Assembly: GCF_020181035.1 (NCBI RefSeq)
Contig: NZ_JAIQYY010000045.1
Span: 1-33,034 of the forward strand
Length of the DNA stretch: 33,034 bases
Source: Streptomyces sp. CoH27
Lineage (GTDB): Bacteria > Actinomycetota > Actinomycetes > Streptomycetales > Streptomycetaceae
Direction of reading: 5' to 3'
Position 1 is the first letter of the stretch; each line of letters begins with the position of its first letter. The notes beneath the pieces are model-generated. The model ran no database searches and was not told the origin of the DNA. It saw nothing but the letters and a program-made list of their open reading frames with translations. The position numbers and the translations under genes were made by a program. Shown here one piece after another: positions 23,812-31,721 of the stretch.

Positions 23812-24154
23812 GCTGGACATCGACGTCGTGCTCGACACGATCGGCGGCGACACCGTCGAGCGGTCGCTGCACGTGCTCCGCCCTGGCGGTCACCTGGTGA
23901 CGGCGGTCGCCGAGGAGGACGTGGAGCTCAGCGCCGGGGTGGAGCTCATCGCCAGGTACGAGGCGGTCGGCATGCGCTTCAGCGGCATCGCGGTCGACCA
24001 GGATCCGGTCGCCCTGCGACGTCTCGCCGAACTCGTCGAACAGGGCAGCCTCCGGGGCCATGTGCAGGAGACGTTCCCGTTCGAGCGCGTCGCCGACGCG
24101 CACCGGCTGCTCGACGACGGTCACCTCCAGGGCAAGCTCGTCCTCACCGTCTGA
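23811..24154 (+). pseudogene. Zinc-type alcohol dehydrogenase/quinone oxidoreductase (MDR), C-terminal fragment
   Basis: From about 23813 one frame reads LDIDVVLDTIGGDTVERSLH, VLRPGGHLVTAVAEED, FSGIAVDQDPVALRRLAELV and RVADAHRLLDDGHLQGKLVL, ending at TGA. This is the second half of the nucleotide-binding domain and the C-terminal tail of MDR quinone oxidoreductases (D-V-V-L-D-T-I-G-G, then A-H-x-x-L-x-x-G-x-x-x-G-K-x-V-L). The N-terminal catalytic domain and the GxGxxG motif are missing, replaced by the phage tape measure. It marks the right border of the prophage remnant. Confidence 0.75.
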
Positions 24155-24162
24155 CTCCGGCC

Positions 24163-24190
24163 GTGGGGCCGCGCGTGCGCGAGGCCCCAC
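24163..24190. terminator. Hairpin between convergent genes
   Basis: GTGGGGCC (24163-24170) pairs with GGCCCCAC (24183-24190). The loop itself contains GCGC/GCGC. It is placed just after the MDR fragment stop and before the end of the convergent LLM gene. No U-tract, as usual in high-GC actinomycetes. Confidence 0.6.
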
Positions 24191-24347
24191 CGAGATGTTC
24201 TCTGGGTCCCCACGGGCTGGGTCCGGCCTTTCGCCTCGACGAACCGAGTCGGCCTGTCTTATCCAACTCAGTCCACGCAGGTCGCCGTCCTCAGACGACT
24301 ACAACCGTCAAGCGCTGCAAGGGGTGTTGCCTGGGCAAAAGCGGAAG

Positions 24348-25391
24348 TCAGGCCACCCACTCTTTGAGTTGGCGCACGAGTCCGGCGGGGTCGTCGCCGG
24401 TCGGGGTCACCTGGAGATTGGTGACGCCGGACTCGCGGAAGGCTTCGATCCGCTCCCGGACGTAAGAGGCTGGGCCGACGAGGTTGATCTGTTCAAGGAG
24501 TTGGAATGGGACCTTGGCCTCGGCTTCCTTCTTCTTGCCGTCGAGGTAGAGGTCCTGGATCTCCTCGGCCTCGGCTTCGTAGCCGTAGCGTCGGACGAGG
24601 TCGTTGAAAAAGTTCTTGCCGCGGGCGCCCATACCTCCGATGTAGAGCGCGAGTATCGGCCGCGCGAGGTCGAGTATCTCCTTCACGTCCTCGCCGATAG
24701 CGACGATGCCACCGGCGACGACCTCCAGGGGCGCGAGGTTCTCGGAGCGCTTCGCGGTTCCCGCGGCAAGCGCGTCGCCCCATACCCCGGCGGCGCCCTC
24801 GGGGGAGTACAGGAAAGGCAGCCAGCCGTCGGCGTACTCCGCCGCGCCTTCGACTGATTTCGGTCCCAGCGCGGCGATGTAAAGCGGAACCGAGGGACGT
24901 AGCGGCTTGGTCATGATCTTCAGCGGCTCACCAAGGCCGGTGCCCTGACCGGCTGGGAGCGGGATCGTGAAGGAGCGGCCGCTGTAGTCGACCGCCTCGC
25001 GCCGCAGGGCCGCGCGGATGATCTCGACGGTCTCCTTGGTACGGCCGGTCGACTGCACGAAGGGCATGCCGTGCCACCCCTCGATGATCTTCGGGTTGGA
25101 GGCGCCGAGGCCGATGATGGCACGGCCGCCGGACACGCTGTCGAGGCCGGCCGCGGTCGATGCGAGCATGGTCGGGGTGCGGGAGTAGACGTTGAGGATG
25201 GCTGCGCCGATCTCCACGCTTGAGGTGCGGGCCGCCAGGTAGCCCATCAGGGTTGGCGAGTCGTAGCCGTACCCCTCGGCGACCCAGACGGTGTCGAGCC
25301 CGGCGGCCTCAAGTCGAGTGATGTGGTCAGCGGCCTCGCGCGGGTCGGTGCCGTAGGTGAGCATTGTCGAGATCTTCATGGTCCGCTTCAT
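24348..25391 (-). CDS. LLM-class (F420- or FMN-dependent) oxidoreductase
   Basis: 347 aa, bacterial-luciferase-like TIM barrel. MKISTMLTYGTDPREAADHI opens the barrel, followed by GLDTVWVAEGYGYDSPTLMG, SSVEIGAAILNVYSRTPTML, LDSVSGGRAIIGLGASNPKI and VPLYIAALGPKSVEGAAEYA, in the order seen in F420-dependent LLM enzymes; VTPTGDDPAGLVRQLKEW closes it. ATG 25391 has AGTGAGG 8-14 nt upstream and lies 10 nt after the SDR stop; ATG 25379 is an alternative. It is the last gene of a minus-strand operon (AraC, acyl-CoA synthetase, amidohydrolase, SDR). The reaction is probably a hydride transfer or oxygenation of the pathway's substrate; it is not assignable. Confidence 0.9.
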   Translation of the reverse strand: MKRTMKISTMLTYGTDPREAADHITRLEAAGLDTVWVAEGYGYDSPTLMGYLAARTSSVEIGAAILNVYSRTPTMLASTAAGLDSVSGGRAIIGLGASNPKIIEGWHGMPFVQSTGRTKETVEIIRAALRREAVDYSGRSFTIPLPAGQGTGLGEPLKIMTKPLRPSVPLYIAALGPKSVEGAAEYADGWLPFLYSPEGAAGVWGDALAAGTAKRSENLAPLEVVAGGIVAIGEDVKEILDLARPILALYIGGMGARGKNFFNDLVRRYGYEAEAEEIQDLYLDGKKKEAEAKVPFQLLEQINLVGPASYVRERIEAFRESGVTNLQVTPTGDDPAGLVRQLKEWVA

Positions 25392-25401
25392 GAACAGTGC
25401 C

Positions 25402-26202
25402 TCACTTGGAAGTCGGCGAGTCGAAGCTCGCGCCCATGCCGATGCCGGCGCCACCGTCGACCGGGATCACCGCGCCGGTGACGAATCGCACGTTGGGTGA
25501 CACGAGCGCACCGACCAGGTCGGCGAACTCACGGGGCTCCCCGATGCGTCCCATCGGTACCCCGTTCCCGAGGCTGGCTTTGGACAGCTGTGGCTGCCGT
25601 TCCAACATTCCGCCCAGCAGGGCGGTGTCGAAGAATCCGGACAGCAGGGTGTTGACGTTGATGTTCTGCCTGGCGACCTCCAGGGCGAGGGTCTTGGCGT
25701 AGCCGATCACCGCCGACCACACGCCGACGGACGCCGCCATGCCGACGGCCGGGCGCTCGACGACGCCGGAGACCACGTTGAGGATGCTGCCGCCTTCGGT
25801 GGTCATGTACGGCAAGGTGGCTCGCACAGATCTCACCACGTAGAAGAAGTGGCGCTCGAAGGCCTTCAGCCACACCTCGTCGGTGAGCTCGGAGATGCGC
25901 CGGATCGGCGGTCCGCCGTCGTTGGTGACCAGAACGTGAACGGCTGGACCGAACCGCTCAAGGGTCGAGGCGGTGACGCGCTCGATGTCGGTGTCGGCCG
26001 AGCAGTCGGCGGTCAGCCCGAGGACTTTTTCCTCGCCGTATGTACTGGCAAGCTGTTGCGCGGCTGCTGTGACCTTCTCCGCGCGTCGCGCGAAGAGCGT
26101 GACGTTGGCGCCTTCCTTCAGAAGACGATCGGCGATGGCGTATCCGAGGCCGTCGCTGCCGCCGCCGACGATGGCGACCTTGCCGGTCAGTCCGACGTCC
26201 AT
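25402..26202 (-). CDS. SDR-family oxidoreductase lacking the YxxxK pair
   Basis: 266 aa. GKVAIVGGGSDGLGYAIADR contains the coenzyme loop GGGSDGLG (13-20), and the C-terminal VTGAVIPVDGG is typical of FabG-like SDRs. However the usual NNAG is TNDGG, and where YxxxK should stand the sequence reads AASVGVWSAVIGYAKTLALE, so Tyr and Lys are both replaced. Some SDR subgroups share this loss, so the protein may use other residues or act without classical catalysis. ATG 26202 overlaps the stop of the amidohydrolase (TAATG). It is translationally coupled within the catabolic operon. Confidence 0.88.
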   Translation of the reverse strand: MDVGLTGKVAIVGGGSDGLGYAIADRLLKEGANVTLFARRAEKVTAAAQQLASTYGEEKVLGLTADCSADTDIERVTASTLERFGPAVHVLVTNDGGPPIRRISELTDEVWLKAFERHFFYVVRSVRATLPYMTTEGGSILNVVSGVVERPAVGMAASVGVWSAVIGYAKTLALEVARQNINVNTLLSGFFDTALLGGMLERQPQLSKASLGNGVPMGRIGEPREFADLVGALVSPNVRFVTGAVIPVDGGAGIGMGASFDSPTSK

Positions 26203-27086
26203 TATTGAACTCCGATCGAGGTGAGGAAGGTCTCGGCGTTGCGGGAGAACACGTCATCGAGGACGTCGGAGGAGAAGCCTTCCTCGCGCCACTCCTCGAC
26301 CAGCCTCTCGTGGGTGAGCATCGGGTAGTCGGCTCCGAAGAAGACCTTCTTGCGCAGCCGCTTACCGATCTCGCGCTTGAGCTCGTCAGGGAAGTAGCGC
26401 GGTGACCAACCGTGGAGCTCCATCCACACGTTCGCCTTGTGCAGTGCGACCGCGATCATCTCCGACTGCCAGGGCCACGCCACCCGAGCCGCGATCACGT
26501 TCAGATCGGGATGCTTGGCCGCGACGTGGTCGACGTAGCGGGGGTGGCATCCCTCCAGGGTGATGCCCATGCCTCCGCGGGTGCCGGCCCCGGTGGCCGA
26601 CATGCCGACATGGACCAGGACGGGACGGTTGGCCTCGATGCACATGTTCAGACAGGTCTCCCATTCCGACTGGTCGGGTGTCCCGGCTGGTGTGAACGAG
26701 TGGACCGTCAGTCCGACGAGTCCCGTCCCCTCGCTCAGGCAGCGTTCGAGTTCCTTGACGTGAGCTGGTTGCGTGGGATCGATGCCGATCCAGTTGCCCA
26801 GTACGACGTCGGGGTGCTTGCGCGCATAGTCGAAGGCGTAGTCGTGCTGGTCGCGTAGTGCACCGGCGTCCATGGTGTGGGTGAACGCGAAGTCGAGCAT
26901 CACCTTGACGTTGGCGCGGCGAAACTGGACGGCCTGCTCCTCGTCACTGACGAAGCTCATGCCCCACTTGAAGTAGCCCTGCAGAGCCTCGCGGTCCTCG
27001 GCGGTCTCGTACGGGCTTCCCTTCCATCCTCGCTCTGTGCCCCAGTGGGAGTGGAAGTCGATCAGTCGGGCCGGCGGTACGTTCAC
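26202..27086 (-). CDS. Amidohydrolase-2 family metal-dependent hydrolase/decarboxylase
   Basis: 294 aa. ARLIDFHSHWGTERGW carries the first metal-binding HxH (about H12, H14). NRPVLVHVGMSATGAG holds the third histidine. HPDLNVIAARVAWPWQSEMI corresponds to the H/R-x-G strand (with R-V-A in place of H-x-G), and VFFGADYPMLTHERLVEEW carries the final conserved Asp. This is the ACMSD/gamma-resorcylate-decarboxylase and lactonase-like family. GTG 27086 follows AAAGGCACTCA. The stop overlaps the SDR start. Together with a CoA ligase it suggests hydrolysis or decarboxylation of an acid or cyclic intermediate. Substrate unknown. Confidence 0.88.
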   Translation of the reverse strand: MNVPPARLIDFHSHWGTERGWKGSPYETAEDREALQGYFKWGMSFVSDEEQAVQFRRANVKVMLDFAFTHTMDAGALRDQHDYAFDYARKHPDVVLGNWIGIDPTQPAHVKELERCLSEGTGLVGLTVHSFTPAGTPDQSEWETCLNMCIEANRPVLVHVGMSATGAGTRGGMGITLEGCHPRYVDHVAAKHPDLNVIAARVAWPWQSEMIAVALHKANVWMELHGWSPRYFPDELKREIGKRLRKKVFFGADYPMLTHERLVEEWREEGFSSDVLDDVFSRNAETFLTSIGVQ

Positions 27087-27131
27087 ACTGAGTGCCTTTC
27101 GTGAATGGCCGTGGGAAGGGCATCGGGATGG

Positions 27132-28727
27132 TCAGTGGACATTGCGGGTCGAGTCGGCCCAGAACGGCGCGCGCAGGCGCTTCTTGTCGATCTTTCCCAC
27201 CGGCGTGGCGGGAAGTGAGTCCACGAGCACGATCTTCTTGGGCGCGTACATCGAGCCCTTGACCTGCTTCACGTAGGACTGGAGCGCGGGAATGTCGACC
27301 TGTCGCCCCGGTCGCGGGACCACGAACGCGGTGACGATCTCGCCCCAGAGGCTGTCCGGCACGCCGATGACGGCGACTGAGCCCACCGATGGGTGCGCTG
27401 TCAGAACGGCCTCGACCTCGCCGGCGTAGATGTTGAAACCGCCCGAGATGATCATGTCCTTCTTGCGGTCCACGATGTAGATCAGGCCCTCGGCGTCCTG
27501 ACGGGCGAGGTCTCCGGTGTGGAGCCATCCCCCCTTGAGTGCCGCTTCTGTCTCGTCGGGGAGGTTCTTGTAGCCCTGCATCACCCCGCGGCTCTGCATG
27601 GCGATTTCGCCCACGTCGCCCAAAGGAACGTCGTGGCCGTCGTCGTCGATGAGCCTGATGCGGTTGCCGACCACGGGACGGCCACAGGAGGCGAGTTGCT
27701 CAGGGCTCGCGGTCTCGTGTGCGGCCTTGGTCAGGACCGTCCCGATGCCGGCCGACTCCGTCTGCCCGTAGATCTGGGAGAAGACCGGACCGATCCGCTC
27801 GCGAGCCTCCGCCAGGCGCACCGGCGACATCGGTCCGGTGGCGTACCAGATGACCTCAAGGCTGGAGAGGTCTCTGGTCTCCGGATGCTCCTGATCTAAC
27901 AAACTGTAGATCATCGTCGGAAGGCCGTTTACACAGTTGATGTGCTCGGCCTCGATGACGTCGAGAAACCGGCTGGGTTCGAAGCCCTGCTCGATCACGA
28001 CCGTGCCGCCACGCAGCAGTGCCGGGATGACGGCCAGCCCGGCCGCGTGGGTGAGCGGAGCCGCTGCCAGGTACCGCGGGAGATGTGGCTGCTCGAAGTC
28101 GGCCATGTGCGCATAGACCATCTGCACCATCGAGCGATGAGGCTGCATCACGCCCTTGGGTCTGCCGGTCGTCCCCCCGGTGTACTGCAGCCAAGCGACA
28201 TCCATCTCCGTCGCCGGACCACGGTCGAGCGATCGAACCGCCAGGGGCTCGCCCTCGGGCAGACCGCCGGCGGCGGGGATCACCATCAGGTGTCGCAGGG
28301 AGTCGACCTCGGCGAGGACCTGGCGTCCATGCTCCTCCAGGGGCGCGGTCACCACCAGCACCGTGGCCTCAGCGTCCTCGCAGACGGTGATGTGGTCGGT
28401 GACCGAGGCCAAGGTCTGCAACCCGGTGAAGTGGCCGCCCAAGAGATACGTCGCGGCCTGGACGATCCACGATTCAGGCATGTTCGGACTGAGCATCGTG
28501 ACCCCCGCCCCGAGCCCCACTCCCCGATGGGCCAGCGCGGCCACGTACTGCGAGAGAAGGTCCTTGACGTGCGTGTAGGTCAGTCGCCGATCACCGGCCA
28601 CGAAGGCCTCGGACGAGCTGTGCCGGCTGAGCGCCTGCATGATCAGGTCACCTAGCGTGACTCCGGAGGATGTCGTCGTGGCGGCTGCCGAAGCCGCAGC
28701 GCCGTGACCCGGAAGGTGGTGAGACAT
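27132..28727 (-). CDS. AMP-forming acyl-CoA synthetase (class I adenylate-forming)
   Basis: 531 aa, normal length. The AMP-binding P-loop YTGGTTGRPKG is at 182-192. QIYGQTESAG is the A5 motif, GWLHTGDLARQD the A7 motif, DRKKDMIISGGFNIYAGEVE the A8 hinge, and PVGKIDKKRL supplies the catalytic lysine near K512. It activates a carboxylic acid with ATP and CoA; the acid may be fatty, aromatic or cyclic. ATG 28727 has no Shine-Dalgarno sequence. The gene is followed 45 nt later by the amidohydrolase and preceded by the AraC gene 90 nt upstream. It is probably the entry step of the pathway. Confidence 0.92.
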   Translation of the reverse strand: MSHHLPGHGAAASAAATTTSSGVTLGDLIMQALSRHSSSEAFVAGDRRLTYTHVKDLLSQYVAALAHRGVGLGAGVTMLSPNMPESWIVQAATYLLGGHFTGLQTLASVTDHITVCEDAEATVLVVTAPLEEHGRQVLAEVDSLRHLMVIPAAGGLPEGEPLAVRSLDRGPATEMDVAWLQYTGGTTGRPKGVMQPHRSMVQMVYAHMADFEQPHLPRYLAAAPLTHAAGLAVIPALLRGGTVVIEQGFEPSRFLDVIEAEHINCVNGLPTMIYSLLDQEHPETRDLSSLEVIWYATGPMSPVRLAEARERIGPVFSQIYGQTESAGIGTVLTKAAHETASPEQLASCGRPVVGNRIRLIDDDGHDVPLGDVGEIAMQSRGVMQGYKNLPDETEAALKGGWLHTGDLARQDAEGLIYIVDRKKDMIISGGFNIYAGEVEAVLTAHPSVGSVAVIGVPDSLWGEIVTAFVVPRPGRQVDIPALQSYVKQVKGSMYAPKKIVLVDSLPATPVGKIDKKRLRAPFWADSTRNVH

Positions 28728-28777
28728 GCCACAAAGCGTGGCCGCCGAGCGGGCGGGCGTGCCACCGATGTTCCGCC

Positions 28778-28788
28778 CCGAATTTCGG
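28778..28788. promoter_or_regulatory. Palindrome CCGAATTTCGG upstream of the CoA-ligase gene
   Basis: A perfect 11-bp inverted repeat (CCGAA-T-TTCGG) about 50 nt before the start codon, in the only spacer between the AraC gene and the operon. It is a candidate operator. AraC proteins more often use direct repeats, so the binder is uncertain. Confidence 0.35.
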
Positions 28789-28817
28789 ATAACCCGCCAG
28801 GCCGACGGAGGCAGTGC

Positions 28818-29594
28818 TCAGCTGTGAGCTGACCCCGCTGTGGAGCGGTAACGACCAGGCGTCTGACCGACGAGATCGGTGAAGGCGTTGATGAAGCTGC
28901 CGGGGTTCGCCCAGCCAAGTCGCATCGCCGTCTCGGTGACCGAAGTACCTTCACAGAGTTCGAGCAGCGCTCGCTGAACGCGCAGCAGCGTGCGCCACTG
29001 ATGGAAGCTCATCGACAATTCGCTGCCGAACAGCCGACTGAGAGTCCGTTCGCTGGAGCCGGTTCGGTGCCCCAGCTCCGCCAACGTCGCCGAAATGGCC
29101 GGGTCGGCGTGCAGCAGGTCGGTGACGGCCTTGAGGCGAGGATCGCTCGGCTCCGGCAGCCGTAGTGGCTCCTGCGGGGCGCGGATCAGCTCCGCGCCGA
29201 TCACTGCGAGCAGCAGACGGCCACGCTCACTGGCGGCAGGCTCGTGCTCGCTGCTCATCGCCAGATATGCCTCGCGCAGCAGCGCGCTGGCCACGAAGAC
29301 CGAAGGCTCGGGCGGCAGTTCCTCGGACAGCGCTGCCGGAACCGGGAGCACGCGGACATCGGTCTCGCCGTAGGAGCGACTGCTGTGGACATAGAAGGGC
29401 GGCACCCACGTGATGCGGTTCGCCGGCGCCACCCAGGTGCCGACCTTGGTCGTCGTGACGAGCGCCCCGGAGGCGGCGTACCTCAACTGGCCGTAGTCAT
29501 GGAAGTGCGCGGCGATGTCCTCACCGTGCGCCATAGGCTCGCAGACCGTCGAGTCGTCGGTCCAGAACACGGCCTGCTGCGCAACCTCAGTCAT
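28818..29594 (-). CDS. AraC-family transcriptional regulator
   Basis: 258 aa. The N-terminal cupin-like sensor domain is visible in EDIAAHFHDYGQLRYAASGA, VTTTKVGTWVAPANRITWVP and YVHSSRSYGETDVRVL. The C-terminal domain has two helix-turn-helices: ISATLAELGHRTGSSERTLS with RLFGSELSMSFHQWRTLLRV, then SVTETAMRLGWANPGSFINA with FTDLVGQTPGRYR, the standard AraC signature. ATG 29594 lies 8 nt after TATGCT (minus strand), so the transcript is probably leaderless. It stands upstream of and in the same direction as the acyl-CoA synthetase operon and is its likely activator. Confidence 0.92.
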   Translation of the reverse strand: MTEVAQQAVFWTDDSTVCEPMAHGEDIAAHFHDYGQLRYAASGALVTTTKVGTWVAPANRITWVPPFYVHSSRSYGETDVRVLPVPAALSEELPPEPSVFVASALLREAYLAMSSEHEPAASERGRLLLAVIGAELIRAPQEPLRLPEPSDPRLKAVTDLLHADPAISATLAELGHRTGSSERTLSRLFGSELSMSFHQWRTLLRVQRALLELCEGTSVTETAMRLGWANPGSFINAFTDLVGQTPGRYRSTAGSAHS

Positions 29595-29602
29595 CAGAAG
29601 AC

Positions 29603-29608
29603 AGCATA
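29603..29608 (-). promoter_or_regulatory. Candidate -10 box TATGCT for leaderless AraC transcript
   Basis: Minus-strand TATGCT ends 8 nt before ATG 29594, and the intervening GTCTTCTG has no ribosome binding site. Confidence 0.4.
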
Positions 29609-29639
29609 GCCCGCATTTGGCGGGCGATCAGAATAGGAG

Positions 29640-29735
29640 ATGACAAATCCAGCAACGCGCCCGTGAGGGCCCACTCTGCATCTCTCATGTCCGAGGCGTA
29701 CTGGAGCCAGCGCTCCGGCCGGTCGGCCGCATTCC
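29640..29735 (-). pseudogene. IS5-family transposase N-terminal scrap
   Basis: Minus strand: WLQYASDMRDAEWALTGALL. IS5-type transposases commonly begin with R-Y-x-S-D-M/L-T-D-A-E-W-A-L-L. Only about 30 residues are recognisable. The surrounding 29736-30053 shows no gene. Confidence 0.45.
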
Positions 29736-30053
29736 CGAACCGATGGGCGAGACAGTCACACCCAGGAGTGGACGAGCTGGACTTGGCGACCACGACCACA
29801 CCAGGGCCTCTTGCTCCTCGCTGGACTCGACAACCGCGAGCCATCAAATGCACCCGCACCGGCTGACTCACCCGAACCAGGGACCTGTTCGAACCTATCG
29901 ACTCCACGAACGGATAGAGAACGGCCCGTCACCCAGTGCAAGAAATCGCCCCCCGGCAGCATCCGTCTCTGAGCTGCCAGACCCGACCACGTTGCGGCCC
30001 GGTCACCACCAGCGTCCAGTACTCACCAGGCCTGTCGCTGCCCAGCAGCACCG

Positions 30054-30471
30054 TGGTGCACTGGGGTACGGCCGCGCGTGGGGACCGGACCGACGACAAT
30101 CTGCTCGGCCGCGAGCGCGAGTCGGACGAGATCGATGACTGCCTGAACGACCCGAACGGCCCGCGCTTGGTGCTCGTGCGGGGTGAACGTGGAGTGGCCG
30201 CAGTACGTTCCTCCGCTCGGTCAGCGAGCGGCTGCGTGCTCAGGTAACCGCTGTTCTTGCGGTGGAGTGTGTTCCAGGCGAGGCTGAGCGGCCGTTGCTG
30301 CTGGCGCTGCGGCTGGTCTTGGCGCTGGAGGAGCACCGATCCGCAGGGCAGCGGCAGTGGCCGACGGGGCAGCTGGCGGCGCGGGCGCTGTCCGCCGTCG
30401 ACCACCGTGACCGGACGGCGATGGGCGCATTGCTTCGTGCCGCGCTCGCCCGGTCCGCGCCGGCGGCATGA
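30054..30471 (+). pseudogene. LuxR/AAA-type regulator N-terminal fragment, frameshifted
   Basis: GTG 30054 begins VVHWGTAARGDRTDDNLLGR, then GPRLVLVRGERGV, the approach to a Walker A loop. At about 30195 the reading switches frame and continues TFLRSVSERLRAQVTAVLAV, ECVPGEAERPLLLALRLVLA and STOP after ARSAPAA. This is the ATPase N-terminus of large LuxR-family (MalT/LAL-like) regulators, normally about 900 aa. Only about 140 residues remain, and the frameshift falls in the P-loop itself. Nothing of the C-terminal LuxR helix-turn-helix is present. Confidence 0.55.
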
Positions 30472-30499
30472 AGGTGGGCACTGCTCCTGCCGTGGGTGC

Positions 30500-30726
30500 G
30501 GGCACCTCGAACCGTGGGCGGAGGGCCAAGGAGGACCGGGCACCGATCCGCTGCGGTCCGGCCGGGTGCCGCAACCACGGTCCGCCAGCCGGTGGTTGTG
30601 CGGCCGAGCGGCCCGACGGGGCATCAGCGCGAGGCCGCCGCCAGCGGCGACGGCCTCGGTGACCACAGCGAATTCGTTGATGCGGTTGAGTCGCGTCCGA
30701 GGATGCCGCAGATAATAGGGCGTCAT
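30500..30726 (-). pseudogene. LysR-family regulator C-terminal fragment
   Basis: Minus strand: MTPYYLRHPRTRLNRINEFA, VVTEAVAAGGGLALMPRRAA, RPHNHRLADRGCGTR. N-E-F-x-x-V-T-E-A-V-A-A-G-G-G-L-A-L-M-P-R is typical of the effector domain of LysR proteins in actinomycetes. There is no helix-turn-helix, and the downstream part changes frame. The sequence from 30727 to 30879 carries nothing I can assign. Confidence 0.5.
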
Positions 30727-30879
30727 CCGTGGAACAACTTCAGACCGGCCCCATCGCCGACGCCCTGTCAGCCGCCCACCAGGGCCGATCAACGGCCGCC
30801 TCCGCGAGCCGTACTGGGCGGCGTCGCACCGCAAGATCTGACGGTGAGCGATGCCGCCCCTGCCGCTTCGGGCCGCCGT

Positions 30880-31664
30880 TCATCCGGTCAATGTCGCCGA
30901 AGCGGGTTCGGCGGTGTCCGCGTGTGTGGGGCGCCGGTTGGTGGTGATGAAGACGGTTGCGGCGAGGAGGGCGAGTACCGTTCCGGTCAGCGGCAGCGCA
31001 CCGACGCCGGCGGTGCTGATCACCAGGCCTCCGACCACGCTGGCGAGACCGGTGCCGAGGTAGATGGCCGATGCGTTGAGCGCGAGCGCGCCGTGCTCCC
31101 CGGCTGAGCCGAGGATGAGGTCCTGAAAGGGCGGGTTGTACGCCCAGGTGAACAGGCTCCAGAGGAACAACGCGATCGCCGCGCCGGGCAGGGTCACGAG
31201 CGTCAGCGGCAACGTCACCTGCGTCACGTTCATGGCGGCGAGCACGATGAGAATGGTGCGGCGGCTACCGAAACGATCGTTGGCCCGGCCGCCGATTGTG
31301 TTGCCGACGATCGCGCCTACGCCGTAGACGAGCAGTAGCAGGCTGACCTTTACGCCGGTGATGTGTGTGTCAGCGGTGAGCAGGGGTACGACGTACGTGT
31401 ACACGCTGATGTTTGCGAGCACTCCGAGTACCGTCACGGCGAGCACGGCCTGTACCCGGCGATTCGCGCCGACAGCCAGCCGCTTGCGGAGGGAGACCGG
31501 CGGCGGTGCGGCGACCGACGGGGCGAACGCGCGCAGTCGGCCGCGGCCACCAGCGACGCGGCGGCAACGACGGCGAACACGCCGCGGTAGCTCAGCGGGC
31601 CGCCCAGCACGGTGCCCGCCAGCACGCCGAGAGCGTACCCGGCAACGTGCAGATCCAGGGGCAA
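30880..31664 (-). pseudogene. MFS efflux transporter, 5'-truncated and frameshifted
   Basis: Minus strand from 31664: HVAGYALGVLAGTVLGGPLS, YRGVFAVVAAASLVAA, then a shift near 31535 to RAFAPSVAAPPPVSLRKRLA. After that it is intact to 30880: VLAVTVLGVLANISVYTYVV, VGNTIGGRANDRFGSRRTIL (motif A of the second half) and YLGTGLASVVGGLVI. The first four or so helices are absent. The whole second half (MLAVTV..., 188 aa) stays open, so translation of a half-transporter is possible but function is unlikely. It resembles DHA1-type drug exporters (AraJ/Cml type). The neighbouring TetR gene may once have controlled it. Confidence 0.7.
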
Positions 31665-31721
31665 TGTATGCCAGTAGAGTTAAGTAGACGGTGGCCCGGC
31701 GTGGCCGTCTGCAGGTGCGGA

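Noticed and set aside
29929..30834. Single 301-aa minus-strand gene
   Set aside because: Only its first third resembles a LysR effector domain. The rest is frameshifted or antisense to the LuxR fragment, so it was treated as a relic.
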